A stretch of 64,000 nucleotides of DNA, taken from Pedobacter sp. PLR. Lineage in GTDB: Bacteria; Bacteroidota; Bacteroidia; Sphingobacteriales; Sphingobacteriaceae. Where the stretch lies: assembly GCF_026239675.1 (NCBI RefSeq), contig NZ_JAPIVQ010000008.1, forward strand, positions 1 through 64,000, written 5' to 3'. Position 1 is the stretch's first letter, and each line of letters opens with the position of its first letter. Shown here in pieces: positions 37,042 to 45,562 of this stretch. The notes below the pieces were generated by a model. The model saw only the letters and a list, made by a program, of their open reading frames with translations, was not told the DNA's origin and searched no databases. A program made the translations under genes and the position numbers.

Positions 37042-37192
37042 ACGCCTGAAAGTTTTACAGGACAGCAATATCAAAATATGAAATAATAAGTCCAAAAGTT
37101 TTAATAGCTGATTTTATTTATATAATTTCATAACAAAAGAAGACTTCGATTGTATAAACTTAAGTTTTCTCAGACCTATTAACATTTTTTCT

Positions 37193-39172
37193 ATGCTTCC
37201 AGATCAGGCAAAAAAACCAAACTATCATCACTATTTAGAAGGAGGAGGAGAAATGGGAGGGCTGATTCGTGCGTATGACTGGTCAAAAACAGTGATAGGA
37301 TCGCCGGAACAGTGGTCGCAAAGCTTACTGACTACAATTTCCATTATCATTTCCTCACGTTTTCCTATGTTTTTATGGTGGGGACCTGAATTGATACAGT
37401 TTTACAATGATGCTTACCGTAAAAGTCTGGGCGATGAAGGGAAGCACCCTGCCGCCCTCGGTCAACGCGGTGAAGATTGCTGGCCGGAAATCTGGGATAC
37501 CGTTCAACCGATGATTAACCAGGCCCTGACTGGTGGCGACGCGACCTGGTGCGAGGATGAATTACTTCCAATTTTCAGGAATAACCAGCTGGAGGATGTT
37601 TACTGGACTTTTAGTTTTAGCGAGGTAAAAGATGTGCCGGGACAAATTGGTGGTGTATTGGTGATCTGTTCTGAAACTACAGAAAAAGTACAGGCCAATC
37701 GAAAGATAGAAAAAACATTAGCGGAGCTGGCCGACAGCGAGTCTAAAATCAGATACATGCTGGACGACGCTCCGGTTTCAATAGCCTTGTTTACCGGACC
37801 GGAATTCATTATTGAGTCTGCCAATAAACAGGTTATGCTGGAATGGAATAAAGGAGAAGAGGTAATAGGCATGCCACTGGCACTTGCTTTCCCCGAACTG
37901 AATGGTCAGCCATTTTTTGAATTATTAGATACGGTACTCGCCACAGGCGAACCCTACTACGGGAATGAAGTGAGGGGGTTACTGAAGCAACACGATAAAC
38001 TGGAAGAATTCTATGCCAATTTTGTTTACCAGCCTATGAAAGATAGCCATGGGAAAACGAAAAGCGTTTTGATGGTGGCCAACATCATCACAGAGCAGGT
38101 ACTTGCCAGAAAAAAGGTGGAACAGGCGGAAGAAATGCTCCGGTTATCTATTGAATCTGCAAATGTTGGTACCTGGAGACTGGATATTGAAACGAATATG
38201 TTCTTTGCTTCTCCAAGGATGAAAGAACTGTTTGGCTATGGTCCGGAAGAAGAGATTTCCCTCGCTAACACGCTGGATCAGGTTCATGAGGATTACCGTC
38301 AGCAGGTTGCTGATGCCGTAATGAAATCAATTAAAACCGGAAAAGACTTTAGTGTAGAGCATCCAATTATGTGCCGTGACCATCAGGATACCCATTGGGT
38401 AAGGGCATTAGGACGTCTTTATCCCATGGAAATTGGGCACCCGGCTCATTTCTCAGGGATGATACTCGACATCACCGAACAAAAACAAGATGAAATCCGC
38501 AAAAATGATTTCATAGGTATGGTGAGTCATGAGCTAAAAACTCCGCTGACTTCTTTAAATGGATATCTTCAATTGATGATGCTCAAATTAAAAGAACCAG
38601 ACGATCTCTTTATTGCTTCCTGTTTGAAAAAAGCGAATGTACAGGTCAAAAAAATGAGTAACATGATCAATGGTTTTCTCAACCTTTCCAGGTTAGAATC
38701 CGGAAAGATCCACCTGAATATGGAGAATTTTGATCTTGATCAATTGATCAGGGAAATGATTGAAGAGACCAACCCTACCCTTCAGCAACATACCATTTCC
38801 TTACATTCCTGCGAAGCGGTTACCATTAATGCCGATCGCGATAAAATCGGTTCTGTGGTTTCTAATTTATTGAGTAATGCCGTGAAATATTCGCCGAAAG
38901 GCAAAAAAATAGAAGTGAGTTGCAGGATTACCGAATTAGCCGCGCATATCAGCATTAAAGATGAGGGAATGGGGATTAAGCCACAATCGCTGGGGAAATT
39001 ATTTGAACGTTTCTTTCGGGTAGAAACCAAACACACAGAAAATATCTCTGGATTTGGTATCGGATTGTACCTCTGCTCAGAGATACTGGAACATCATGGC
39101 GGTAAAATATGGGTGGAGAGTGAGATAGGTATTGGCTCAACTTTTCATTTCAGCCTACCTATTATTAATTAA
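37193..39172 (+). CDS. PAS-domain sensor histidine kinase (cytosolic)
   Basis: 659 residues, no membrane helix. Three PAS domains (about 30-170, 190-310, 315-430), then HisKA with H-box MVSHELKTPLT (His446) and HATPase_c with N-box NLLSNAVKYSPKG, G1 DEGMGIKP and G2 GFGIGLY. The first PAS starts with the FPMFLWWGPELIQFYNDAYR pattern found in many Bacteroidota kinases. No receiver or regulator gene is adjacent, so the partner lies elsewhere. Convergent with the OmpA gene. Confidence 0.93.
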   Translation: MLPDQAKKPNYHHYLEGGGEMGGLIRAYDWSKTVIGSPEQWSQSLLTTISIIISSRFPMFLWWGPELIQFYNDAYRKSLGDEGKHPAALGQRGEDCWPEIWDTVQPMINQALTGGDATWCEDELLPIFRNNQLEDVYWTFSFSEVKDVPGQIGGVLVICSETTEKVQANRKIEKTLAELADSESKIRYMLDDAPVSIALFTGPEFIIESANKQVMLEWNKGEEVIGMPLALAFPELNGQPFFELLDTVLATGEPYYGNEVRGLLKQHDKLEEFYANFVYQPMKDSHGKTKSVLMVANIITEQVLARKKVEQAEEMLRLSIESANVGTWRLDIETNMFFASPRMKELFGYGPEEEISLANTLDQVHEDYRQQVADAVMKSIKTGKDFSVEHPIMCRDHQDTHWVRALGRLYPMEIGHPAHFSGMILDITEQKQDEIRKNDFIGMVSHELKTPLTSLNGYLQLMMLKLKEPDDLFIASCLKKANVQVKKMSNMINGFLNLSRLESGKIHLNMENFDLDQLIREMIEETNPTLQQHTISLHSCEAVTINADRDKIGSVVSNLLSNAVKYSPKGKKIEVSCRITELAAHISIKDEGMGIKPQSLGKLFERFFRVETKHTENISGFGIGLYLCSEILEHHGGKIWVESEIGIGSTFHFSLPIIN

Positions 39173-39195
39173 CTCACGCTCCAACCCTTATGTTT

Positions 39196-39723
39196 TTATT
39201 TTACTTTAAATTCTACGCGGCGGTTTAAAGCTTTTCCAGCTTCAGTAGTATTTTCAGCTACTGGATTTGTTGCGCCATGGCCTTCAATTTTCAGCTTACT
39301 GCCATTCAAACCTGCATTTACCAGGTAAGATTTTACAGCATTTGCACGATCTACCGATAAAGACATGTTGTGTGCAGCAGATCCTTCTGTAGAGGAGTTA
39401 CCATGAATCGTCAATTCCGAATCCGGTGATTTTTTCATTTGACTAACTACCTGATCCAGGGTTGCGAAAGATGAAGTTTTCAAGACGTCCGAATTGAACT
39501 CGAATTGAACATTACTGAAATTAAAGTTTGCTTTTTCTTCAGGTGCAGGTGCTTCTTTCTCTTCTACCGGCGCAGGAGCTGGTTTTTCTTCCACAACAGG
39601 TGCTTTGGTTTCCACAGGTGGAGTAACAGGTTTTGCGACTAATTTTTTAGTCTTACAGGCTTGCATCGAAAGGGTCAACAACCCAATCGCAACGATTAGT
39701 GTACGTGTTCTTAGAATTTTCAT
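39196..39723 (-). CDS. OmpA-family peptidoglycan-anchored lipoprotein
   Basis: 175 residues. Lipoprotein signal with lipobox MQAC (Cys23), then a Pro/Glu/Ala-rich linker (residues about 30-68), then an OmpA C-terminal domain (about 75-175) with the NxxLSxxRA.V-type motif (NMSLSVDRANAVKSYL) and a closing NRRVEFKVK. Typical of Pal/OmpA proteins tying the outer membrane to peptidoglycan; the beta-barrel is missing. Confidence 0.92.
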   Translation of the reverse strand: MKILRTRTLIVAIGLLTLSMQACKTKKLVAKPVTPPVETKAPVVEEKPAPAPVEEKEAPAPEEKANFNFSNVQFEFNSDVLKTSSFATLDQVVSQMKKSPDSELTIHGNSSTEGSAAHNMSLSVDRANAVKSYLVNAGLNGSKLKIEGHGATNPVAENTTEAGKALNRRVEFKVK

Positions 39724-39980
39724 TTATGTTTTGTGTTTGTTAAAAATAAAAATTATTATCCAATGATTAAGGAATAAAACGAATTAGTTATGATTATAGT
39801 GTTAGCCGCAACAAAAGGAAATGTCAGGCAGGCGTATTTAGCTCCTGAATCAGGCTGTTTTTACAGGACTATCATCTGAAAATCAACTCGCTACAGCGAA
39901 ATCAAAAGCTTCAAAAACTCCAAAACCCGGACAAATTATTAGTCCTTGCCAGTCGAATTCAGACCAATATTTTTTTAAAA

Positions 39981-40874
39981 TTACTTTTTACCCCTCAAAA
40001 TCCCACTGGAAATACCAAAACGAAGGTAGCTGTACTTATCCCTATAATATATATTATAAGGATCTTCGCCGTAATACCCGGCAGCAGCCATCAGGTAGGC
40101 ATTGCTCATAAATGGGAAACTAAAATGAAAAGAAAGCTCTGCGTTCAGTCTTTTTTTGATGGAGCTGAGCGTGTATTCCGTCATTCGGTTAACGGCGTAA
40201 CTGATTTCTGTATTTAACCTCCACTGCTCTTTTGCAGGTTGGTAATTCCGTAATGAAAAATTGTAAAGGAATCTACTAAAGCCATAATTATCTTTCAATG
40301 CCTTTTCATAGCGAAACCATTTATGCCATTCAAACCCGGCTTCATGATTTAAGGAATAATAACCATTCTTTCTTTGCTTGTGGAGATCCGTTCCGAAATG
40401 GTAAGACAGGGTTAAATAGTTAGTCGCAAAATTACCGGTCATGGTATTGATGCTGCCGTCAGGATTTATAGCTTCGCCATCCTGACCATTAGAATGGTGC
40501 GTAAATTTTAAGGTGGCATATTTATAATCCGGGACAGACCTGTCCAACCTGACAAACAGAGCGCCACCCATTTTAAAACTTGGTGTCCGTACTCCTGCAG
40601 ATTTCTCTTCTCTTACTCTAACCGTAAAATCCGGCACTACTGCAAAAGCGACGGGCAGTTTTTCCGTAGCGAGGAGAAAGTAGCTCGTGGTGAGTCTGCC
40701 ATTGATCACATATTTGCCCGGTGCTCCTATTTCTCCTCTTGGGGCGATAAAAGAAAGCTCCGTATTTTCTTTATATAGCTGAATAAAATCATTGTTTATC
40801 TCTTGTTGATTTTGAGCTTTAACCGATACCGCACTTAAGGCATAGACAAGCATCATTAAGCCTGAGGTTTTCAT
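39981..40874 (-). CDS. Outer-membrane barrel protein, phospholipase A1 (OMPLA)-like
   Basis: 297 residues with a signal peptide (MLVYALSAVSVKAQ). Amphipathic aromatic-ended strands fit a 12-strand barrel. It contains THHSNGQDG: His126 and Ser128 match the H-x-S-N-G catalytic core of OMPLA (His142/Ser144 in E. coli), and a downstream GNFATNYLTLSY could supply the Asn. OMPLA hydrolyses phospholipids in the outer leaflet when asymmetry is lost. The rest of the sequence is divergent, so the family assignment is inference; stand-alone gene. Confidence 0.6.
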   Translation of the reverse strand: MKTSGLMMLVYALSAVSVKAQNQQEINNDFIQLYKENTELSFIAPRGEIGAPGKYVINGRLTTSYFLLATEKLPVAFAVVPDFTVRVREEKSAGVRTPSFKMGGALFVRLDRSVPDYKYATLKFTHHSNGQDGEAINPDGSINTMTGNFATNYLTLSYHFGTDLHKQRKNGYYSLNHEAGFEWHKWFRYEKALKDNYGFSRFLYNFSLRNYQPAKEQWRLNTEISYAVNRMTEYTLSSIKKRLNAELSFHFSFPFMSNAYLMAAAGYYGEDPYNIYYRDKYSYLRFGISSGILRGKK

Positions 40875-40998
40875 TGGAAGCCTTTAGCATAGATACGCAT
40901 CGAGGGGCAAAAAAGTTTCATGCTCCGCAAAAAATAAAGCGACAGCAAGAAAAGTCATCTGTATAAATGATGCTGTAGAACCCGGCTAAAAATCCGGA

Positions 40999-41310
40999 TT
41001 AATCCCTGTTGAAAGCATTAAGAGTCGCTGTTTTCCAGCGCACATATCCTAATTTATCACATTGGGTTGCTACTTCGGTAATGGCTGCTTCAGGTACATC
41101 ATTTACAATTTTCCAGCGTATACCTTGTTTACTGTTATAGCTGATGTAAATTACGATATCATCAAATAAAGGCTCCATTAATTCCAGTTCTTTAAGGTGT
41201 AAATCCTGGAGTTCTCTGGCCATTAGCACCAGCTGCTCATTCATCACTTTTACTAAGGGCTCTGCCGGTTTAATATCCGGTTCTATAATTGGAAGTACGG
41301 TTATGGTCAT
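40999..41310 (-). CDS. Hypothetical protein
   Basis: 103 residues from the ATG at 41310 (MTITVLPIIEPDIKPAEP); four extra residues would need a TTG start. Not recognised. No signal peptide; middle portion predicted helical (NEQLVLMARELQDLHLKEL), C-terminal half beta (DDIVIYISYNSKQGIRWKI). Two Trp, one Cys. Next to a PAP2 gene on the same strand with a gap of about 115 bases. Confidence 0.6.
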   Translation of the reverse strand: MTITVLPIIEPDIKPAEPLVKVMNEQLVLMARELQDLHLKELELMEPLFDDIVIYISYNSKQGIRWKIVNDVPEAAITEVATQCDKLGYVRWKTATLNAFNRD

Positions 41311-41424
41311 ACGCTTGTTCAATCTAGGATCCTCTCCACAGCCTGCCTATCATATTGATGCAAGCCATAGGAATACTACAAATATTAGCAAATATAAATA
41401 TTATTATGCATTAAAAGAAGTGCT

Positions 41425-42042
41425 TTACTTATCTCCACGCAGAAAGCCCATTGATAATGCCGATCCTGTTCCTAAAACTGCTCCCGCAGCCACATCTGTA
41501 GGATAATGGACGCCAAGATATAAACGGGAAAAACTGACAGATCCTGCCCAAAGGAAGGCTGGTGCAATGACATACCATTTCCGGTAACTATTGGATAAAG
41601 CAGTTGCTGTAGTGAACGCTGTAGAGGTATGCCCTGAGGGGAAAGAATAATGAGCAGGTTGATAAACGGCATTAATTTTCACCAATCCATTAAAAGGCCT
41701 TGGCCGTTTCACCAGTTTTTTGATGAGCAGGGTCGCTACCACATTTACTGCAGCGCTGCTGGCCACATAAGCCGCATTCTGGCGCATCTGTTTATCATCT
41801 GACAATACCCCCGCTGCCATCAGTCCTACCGGAACGCCAACGTTAACCACATCATTATACTTTGACAGGAACATAAAAAAACTTGTTTTTTCCGGGGTTC
41901 TTCGTTCAGAAAGACCGATTAGAATCCGGTCATCCAGCTGCTGTAACCGATGCTGACCAAGTACTTGCATTGGGATAGCCATACCTATAGTCAACTGAAA
42001 TAGGATAATATATTTTAGAAAGGTGCTTTTCCTGCTGATCAT
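41425..42042 (-). CDS. PAP2-family phosphatase
   Basis: 205 residues with an N-terminal signal/anchor and about four further hydrophobic segments. All motifs intact: K-x6-RP (KKLVKRPRP), PSGHT and SR-x5-H-x3-D (SRLYLGVHYPTD). More like the classical undecaprenyl-diphosphate phosphatase/LpxE group than the tandem pair at 9.6-11.2 kb. Lipid-phosphate substrate unknown. Divergent from the DegT-like gene. Confidence 0.88.
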   Translation of the reverse strand: MISRKSTFLKYIILFQLTIGMAIPMQVLGQHRLQQLDDRILIGLSERRTPEKTSFFMFLSKYNDVVNVGVPVGLMAAGVLSDDKQMRQNAAYVASSAAVNVVATLLIKKLVKRPRPFNGLVKINAVYQPAHYSFPSGHTSTAFTTATALSNSYRKWYVIAPAFLWAGSVSFSRLYLGVHYPTDVAAGAVLGTGSALSMGFLRGDK

Positions 42043-42096
42043 GGCGTAAATCTACATTTTATTTTTTTAAACTTATCTTCGGAAGAAATTAAGCAA

Positions 42097-43371
42097 ATGA
42101 TCCCAAGAGGCAAACCAGACCTTACTTTTTCAGATACTTTTGCGGGCATTGGCTATTGCATAGCCGAGCTGTTTCGCCATAGAAATAATCAGCCTGTGTT
42201 TCCAAAAGAACGCGACAGGATGGTTACACTTTCTGTACGTACCGGTCTGGATCTCCTCCTGACGGCTTTAAACTACCCTCCAGGTACAGAAATTCTGGTT
42301 AGCAATATTAATATTCCGGACATGTTTAACATCATCCGGGCTCATCAATTGATTCCTATTCCGCTGTCTGTAGACAAAGACACCCTATCAATTGATCTTG
42401 CACAGCTTACAGCGGCCATCAGCCCTGCCAGTAAAGCCTTGCTGTTGAGTCCGCTTTTTGGTGGTGTTATGGAGATGGAAGGTATCATCGCAGTTGCGAA
42501 AAAGCATCAATTGATCGTCATTGAAGATGCAGCTCAGGCTTTTATGGGGGATGCTGCTCAGCATTCTACAGCGGAGCATGATTGCTGTCCCGGGCATCCG
42601 GAAACAGACGTACTGCTGTATAGCTTTGGACTGATAAAAACGAATACCGCAATCAGTGGTGCCCTTATTAAAATAAAAGATCCGGAGCTTTGTTTAAAAG
42701 TCAGGCAGCTAAACGATGGCTTAACGAGACAAAAAACAAGCATATACTTGAAAAAGGTCTTCAAAGTTTTATTGATGAAGGTGTTGACGATCAACAGCTT
42801 TTACACGCTTTTTTATCATTTGATACGTAGTTCCGGAAAAGATTTTGATGAGGTTCTCAGCGGTTTTACCCGTGGATTCCCGGGCAATGATCCACTAAAG
42901 AAAATCAGATTCAGGCCCTGCCTTCCAAACCATCGCCTACTGGAAAGAAAATGGAATAATTTCTCGCCAGACACGATTAAAGAAAGAAAAATGCTGGCAG
43001 ATGATGTGTTAACAGGACTTCCTGATTCGGTAAAGATTGGTCGTTTGAATAAAAACCATACTTATTGGGTGTTACCAATCCAATGTGCTGATCCAAATAG
43101 AATGATTCAGTTACTTCGCAGGCATGGTTTTGATGCGACTGCAAAAGCATCCAGTCTGATCAAACTTGATCCGCTGAAGCCGATAGCTGAAATCCCCTTA
43201 GCCCTGTGTTTGGAGCAAATCATTTATCTCCCTATGGATACTCAAATGAAAAGTTTAAAACGTGCAGCACTTAATTCAGTACTTCTGAAGAATATAGCCG
43301 TATCAAATGATCACAACCAGGCAGAGGCCAGCGTTAAAATTTCCTTAAGCCGGGGGGATAAAGCGCGTTAA
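42097..43371 (+). CDS. DegT/DnrJ/EryC1-type PLP-dependent aminotransferase homologue
   Basis: 424 residues. PLP pocket residues present: Asp144 (VIEDAAQAF) and Lys181 (SFGLIKTNT), so a cofactor can bind. Family members transaminate nucleotide-sugar keto groups or act as dehydratases in polysaccharide and antibiotic biosynthesis. Here no sugar-nucleotide or glycosyltransferase gene is nearby, the post-Lys motif lacks the usual double Gly, and a long basic C-terminal part is present. Function uncertain. Confidence 0.78.
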   Translation: MIPRGKPDLTFSDTFAGIGYCIAELFRHRNNQPVFPKERDRMVTLSVRTGLDLLLTALNYPPGTEILVSNINIPDMFNIIRAHQLIPIPLSVDKDTLSIDLAQLTAAISPASKALLLSPLFGGVMEMEGIIAVAKKHQLIVIEDAAQAFMGDAAQHSTAEHDCCPGHPETDVLLYSFGLIKTNTAISGALIKIKDPELCLKVRQLNDGLTRQKTSIYLKKVFKVLLMKVLTINSFYTLFYHLIRSSGKDFDEVLSGFTRGFPGNDPLKKIRFRPCLPNHRLLERKWNNFSPDTIKERKMLADDVLTGLPDSVKIGRLNKNHTYWVLPIQCADPNRMIQLLRRHGFDATAKASSLIKLDPLKPIAEIPLALCLEQIIYLPMDTQMKSLKRAALNSVLLKNIAVSNDHNQAEASVKISLSRGDKAR

Positions 43372-43464
43372 ATGACAGGATGGACGGCTATTCCTGATAT
43401 CCCTGGAGATGTATCAGGATAAAAGCCCGGATGCAAGTTATATTGCCTATGTTCGTAAAAAAAC

Positions 43465-43728
43465 ATGGGTGTAAAGAAGCATTTATTAGACGCGGAAGTG
43501 AAATTATCAGGAGGTAAAGTGGTTAAGGGGCCGGTAACGACCTCAGATGATAAAACCTATTATTTCAAAAGCCATTCGGGAGGCTCAGATTTTTATCTTT
43601 ATCTGATCAGGGATGACAATGGCTGGTATGAATCCGGTGGAAATGAGGCCGGACAACCACAAGAAATAGTAGATCAGATTGGTCAGCAGATCGATACTTA
43701 TCTAAAAGAAAATCCAATTCTTAATTAA
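43465..43728 (+). CDS. Small hypothetical protein
   Basis: 87 residues, not recognised. Acidic, without membrane segment; Gly/Ser-rich first half with predicted beta strands (KGPVTTSDDKTYYFK), then helix (QEIVDQIGQQIDTYLKEN). ATG at 43465; closed by a bidirectional terminator shared with the flavin reductase. Confidence 0.6.
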   Translation: MGVKKHLLDAEVKLSGGKVVKGPVTTSDDKTYYFKSHSGGSDFYLYLIRDDNGWYESGGNEAGQPQEIVDQIGQQIDTYLKENPILN

Positions 43729-43775
43729 GCAGCTAAAACATTTATATAGCAGAGGTTATGTAAATGTTTCTTATA

Positions 43776-43816
43776 AAAAAATGGCCGCATCAAAAAAATT
43801 GATGCGGCCATTTTTG
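43776..43816. terminator. Bidirectional terminator
   Basis: AAAAATGGCCGCATCAA pairs perfectly with TTGATGCGGCCATTTTT around a 5-base loop. Serves the convergent small hypothetical gene and the flavin oxidoreductase gene. Confidence 0.92.
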
Positions 43817-43827
43817 TTTTTTATTAA

Positions 43828-44934
43828 TTAGTCCATAATCAACTGTCCTAATGCTTCTTTTGTGAAGCCTTTCAATTCGTCGACACGATTTTCCTTAATT
43901 TTCTTTACCCAGTTCGGATCAGCTAATAAAGGTCTCCCCACTGCCACTAAATCAAAATCTCCCCTATCCATACGGCGGATCAATTCATCTAAAGAACTTG
44001 GCTCAGCACCCTCTCCGGCAAAAGCTTTCAAAAATTCTCCGTTTAAACCTACAGACCCAACGGTAATTGTTGCTTTTCCTGTTATTTTTTTAGCCCAACC
44101 AGCGAAGTTTAAATCAGAACCTTCAAATTCAGGTTCCCAGAAACGACGTTGTGAACAATGGAAAATATCTACTCCTGCATCGGCCATCGGATTTAACCAA
44201 TCTTCCAGTTCCTGAGGTGTTTTCGCCATCTGATACGTATAATCAGCAGGCTTCCATTGTGATAAGCGAAGAATAACAGCGAAGTCTTCTCCTACTTGTC
44301 TGCGTACTTCTTTAATGACTTCTATTGCAAAACGACTACGTTCCGGCAATGTTTTGCCACCATAAATGTCTGTGCGTAAATTTGTGCCTTCCCAGAAAAA
44401 CTGGTCAATCAGGTAACCATGTGCACCATGTATCTCTACAGTATCAAATCCCGCTCTTTTTGCCTCGGCCGCTGCTGCACCATAAGCAAGAATTGCTGCT
44501 TCAATATCGGCTTCAGTCATGGTATTTCCGTTAATAAAACCAGGTCTGTTTAAACCTGATGGACCTTCAAATGGTGTAGCGGGCAGCCAACCAGAATGGT
44601 GATTGTCCATAATTCCCATATGCCAGATTTGAGGCCCCATTGCACCGCCTTGTGTATGCACCTCATTGATTACATTTTGCCAGCCGGCCAATGCCTCAGT
44701 TCCATGAAAATAAGGCACATTTGCATCATTAGAGGAAGCCGGACGATCAATCACTGTTCCCTCAGAAAGGATCAGGCCAACATCTCCAGCTGCTCTTTTA
44801 CTGTAATAAGCGGCTACATCTGCTCCCGGAATTCCATTTGGCGAGAAAGATCTCGTCATTGGTGCCATCACTATTCTGTTTTTTATATTTAAAGATTTCA
44901 GACTAAAAGGTCTGAACAAACTATCTGTATTCAT
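43828..44934 (-). CDS. Old Yellow Enzyme family FMN oxidoreductase (alkene/NEM reductase)
   Basis: 368 residues, single TIM-barrel OYE domain. N-terminal FRPFSLKSLNIKNRIVMAPMTRS and substrate region HGAHGYLIDQFFWEGTN with the FMN- and NADPH-related residues; AVGRPLLADPNW near the C-terminus. Reduces activated C=C bonds of electrophiles with NAD(P)H. Eleven bases downstream of an ArsR-type regulator, so co-transcribed and likely induced by an electrophilic or oxidative signal. Confidence 0.93.
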   Translation of the reverse strand: MNTDSLFRPFSLKSLNIKNRIVMAPMTRSFSPNGIPGADVAAYYSKRAAGDVGLILSEGTVIDRPASSNDANVPYFHGTEALAGWQNVINEVHTQGGAMGPQIWHMGIMDNHHSGWLPATPFEGPSGLNRPGFINGNTMTEADIEAAILAYGAAAAEAKRAGFDTVEIHGAHGYLIDQFFWEGTNLRTDIYGGKTLPERSRFAIEVIKEVRRQVGEDFAVILRLSQWKPADYTYQMAKTPQELEDWLNPMADAGVDIFHCSQRRFWEPEFEGSDLNFAGWAKKITGKATITVGSVGLNGEFLKAFAGEGAEPSSLDELIRRMDRGDFDLVAVGRPLLADPNWVKKIKENRVDELKGFTKEALGQLIMD

Positions 44935-44945
44935 AATTATATTAT

Positions 44946-45245
44946 TTATATATCGGATTCAATGATTTTACTCAATTCAATAAATGTTTCTTCATTTCTT
45001 TTGTAATACGTCCACTGCCCCACTCTTGTTGAAGAAACCAGGCCAGCACGTTGAAGAATGGACAAATATTCAGAAACGGTAGATTGTGTTAACCCTGCCT
45101 TTTTTTGAATTTCGCCAACACATACCCCTACTTCAAACCCTGCATGTACCTGTTCAGGAAAACTTGTCGCAGGATCCTTTAACCATAGGAGAATTTCCAG
45201 TCTGGTTTTGTTGGAAAGGGCTTTAAATATTTCTAACTGTTTCAT
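44946..45245 (-). CDS. ArsR-family regulator controlling the OYE gene
   Basis: 99 residues, winged helix (IFKALSNKTRLEILLWL, then CVGEIQKKAGLTQSTVSEYLSILQRAGLV). The only Cys (Cys42) sits where metal-sensing ArsR proteins have ELCVCD-type sites, so a one-Cys thiol sensor is likelier than a metal site. The promoter gives a nearly leaderless mRNA: TATATTTG at 45250-45257 ends 5 bases from the ATG. Confidence 0.9.
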   Translation of the reverse strand: MKQLEIFKALSNKTRLEILLWLKDPATSFPEQVHAGFEVGVCVGEIQKKAGLTQSTVSEYLSILQRAGLVSSTRVGQWTYYKRNEETFIELSKIIESDI

Positions 45246-45249
45246 GCTA

Positions 45250-45257
45250 CAAATATA
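45250..45257 (-). promoter_or_regulatory. -7 element of the arsR-OYE operon
   Basis: Minus strand TATATTTG, exact TAnnTTTG. The operator at 45257-45276 directly adjoins it. Confidence 0.6.
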
Positions 45258-45276
45258 TATCGACTTTTTCCGATAT
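45257..45276. promoter_or_regulatory. Palindromic operator 1 (arsR-OYE)
   Basis: ATATCG, 8-base spacer, CGATAT. Same layout as 45313-45332. Next to the -7 box, so binding would block transcription. Confidence 0.7.
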
Positions 45277-45312
45277 CCCTATTAAACTGAAAGAGATGAC
45301 ATTAGCCTGATC

Positions 45313-45332
45313 ATATCGGTTTTTCCCGATAT
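45313..45332. promoter_or_regulatory. Palindromic operator 2 (arsR-OYE)
   Basis: ATATCGG, 6-base spacer, CCGATAT; same outer hexamers and 20-bp length as operator 1, centres 56 bp apart, roughly five helical turns. The better palindrome of the pair. Confidence 0.7.
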
Positions 45333-45562
45333 CTACAGTTGATTTATGCGCCTGACTGCTCTCCTCCTGACGATCATTCCGCTAAGCCCCGCAATCAAAT
45401 AGCTGAATAAATTAAAATCTTATATTCTACAGGAAAATCGGATATTTGAATCGTATCGATCAAATAATCTCCTGTTTGAACCGGGCAAGGTGTCCTATTT
45501 AAAATTTATCCTCCCAAAACACAGACAGATCAATTCTAAAATGATGACGCTTTAAAAGCTTT

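Larger units (their letters stand above)
45246..45562. other. Divergent intergenic region with ArsR operators
   Basis: Holds the arsR promoter and two palindromic operators at the left. The rest (about 45335-45562) shows no gene and no clear plus-strand promoter for the gene at 45563. Confidence 0.6.
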
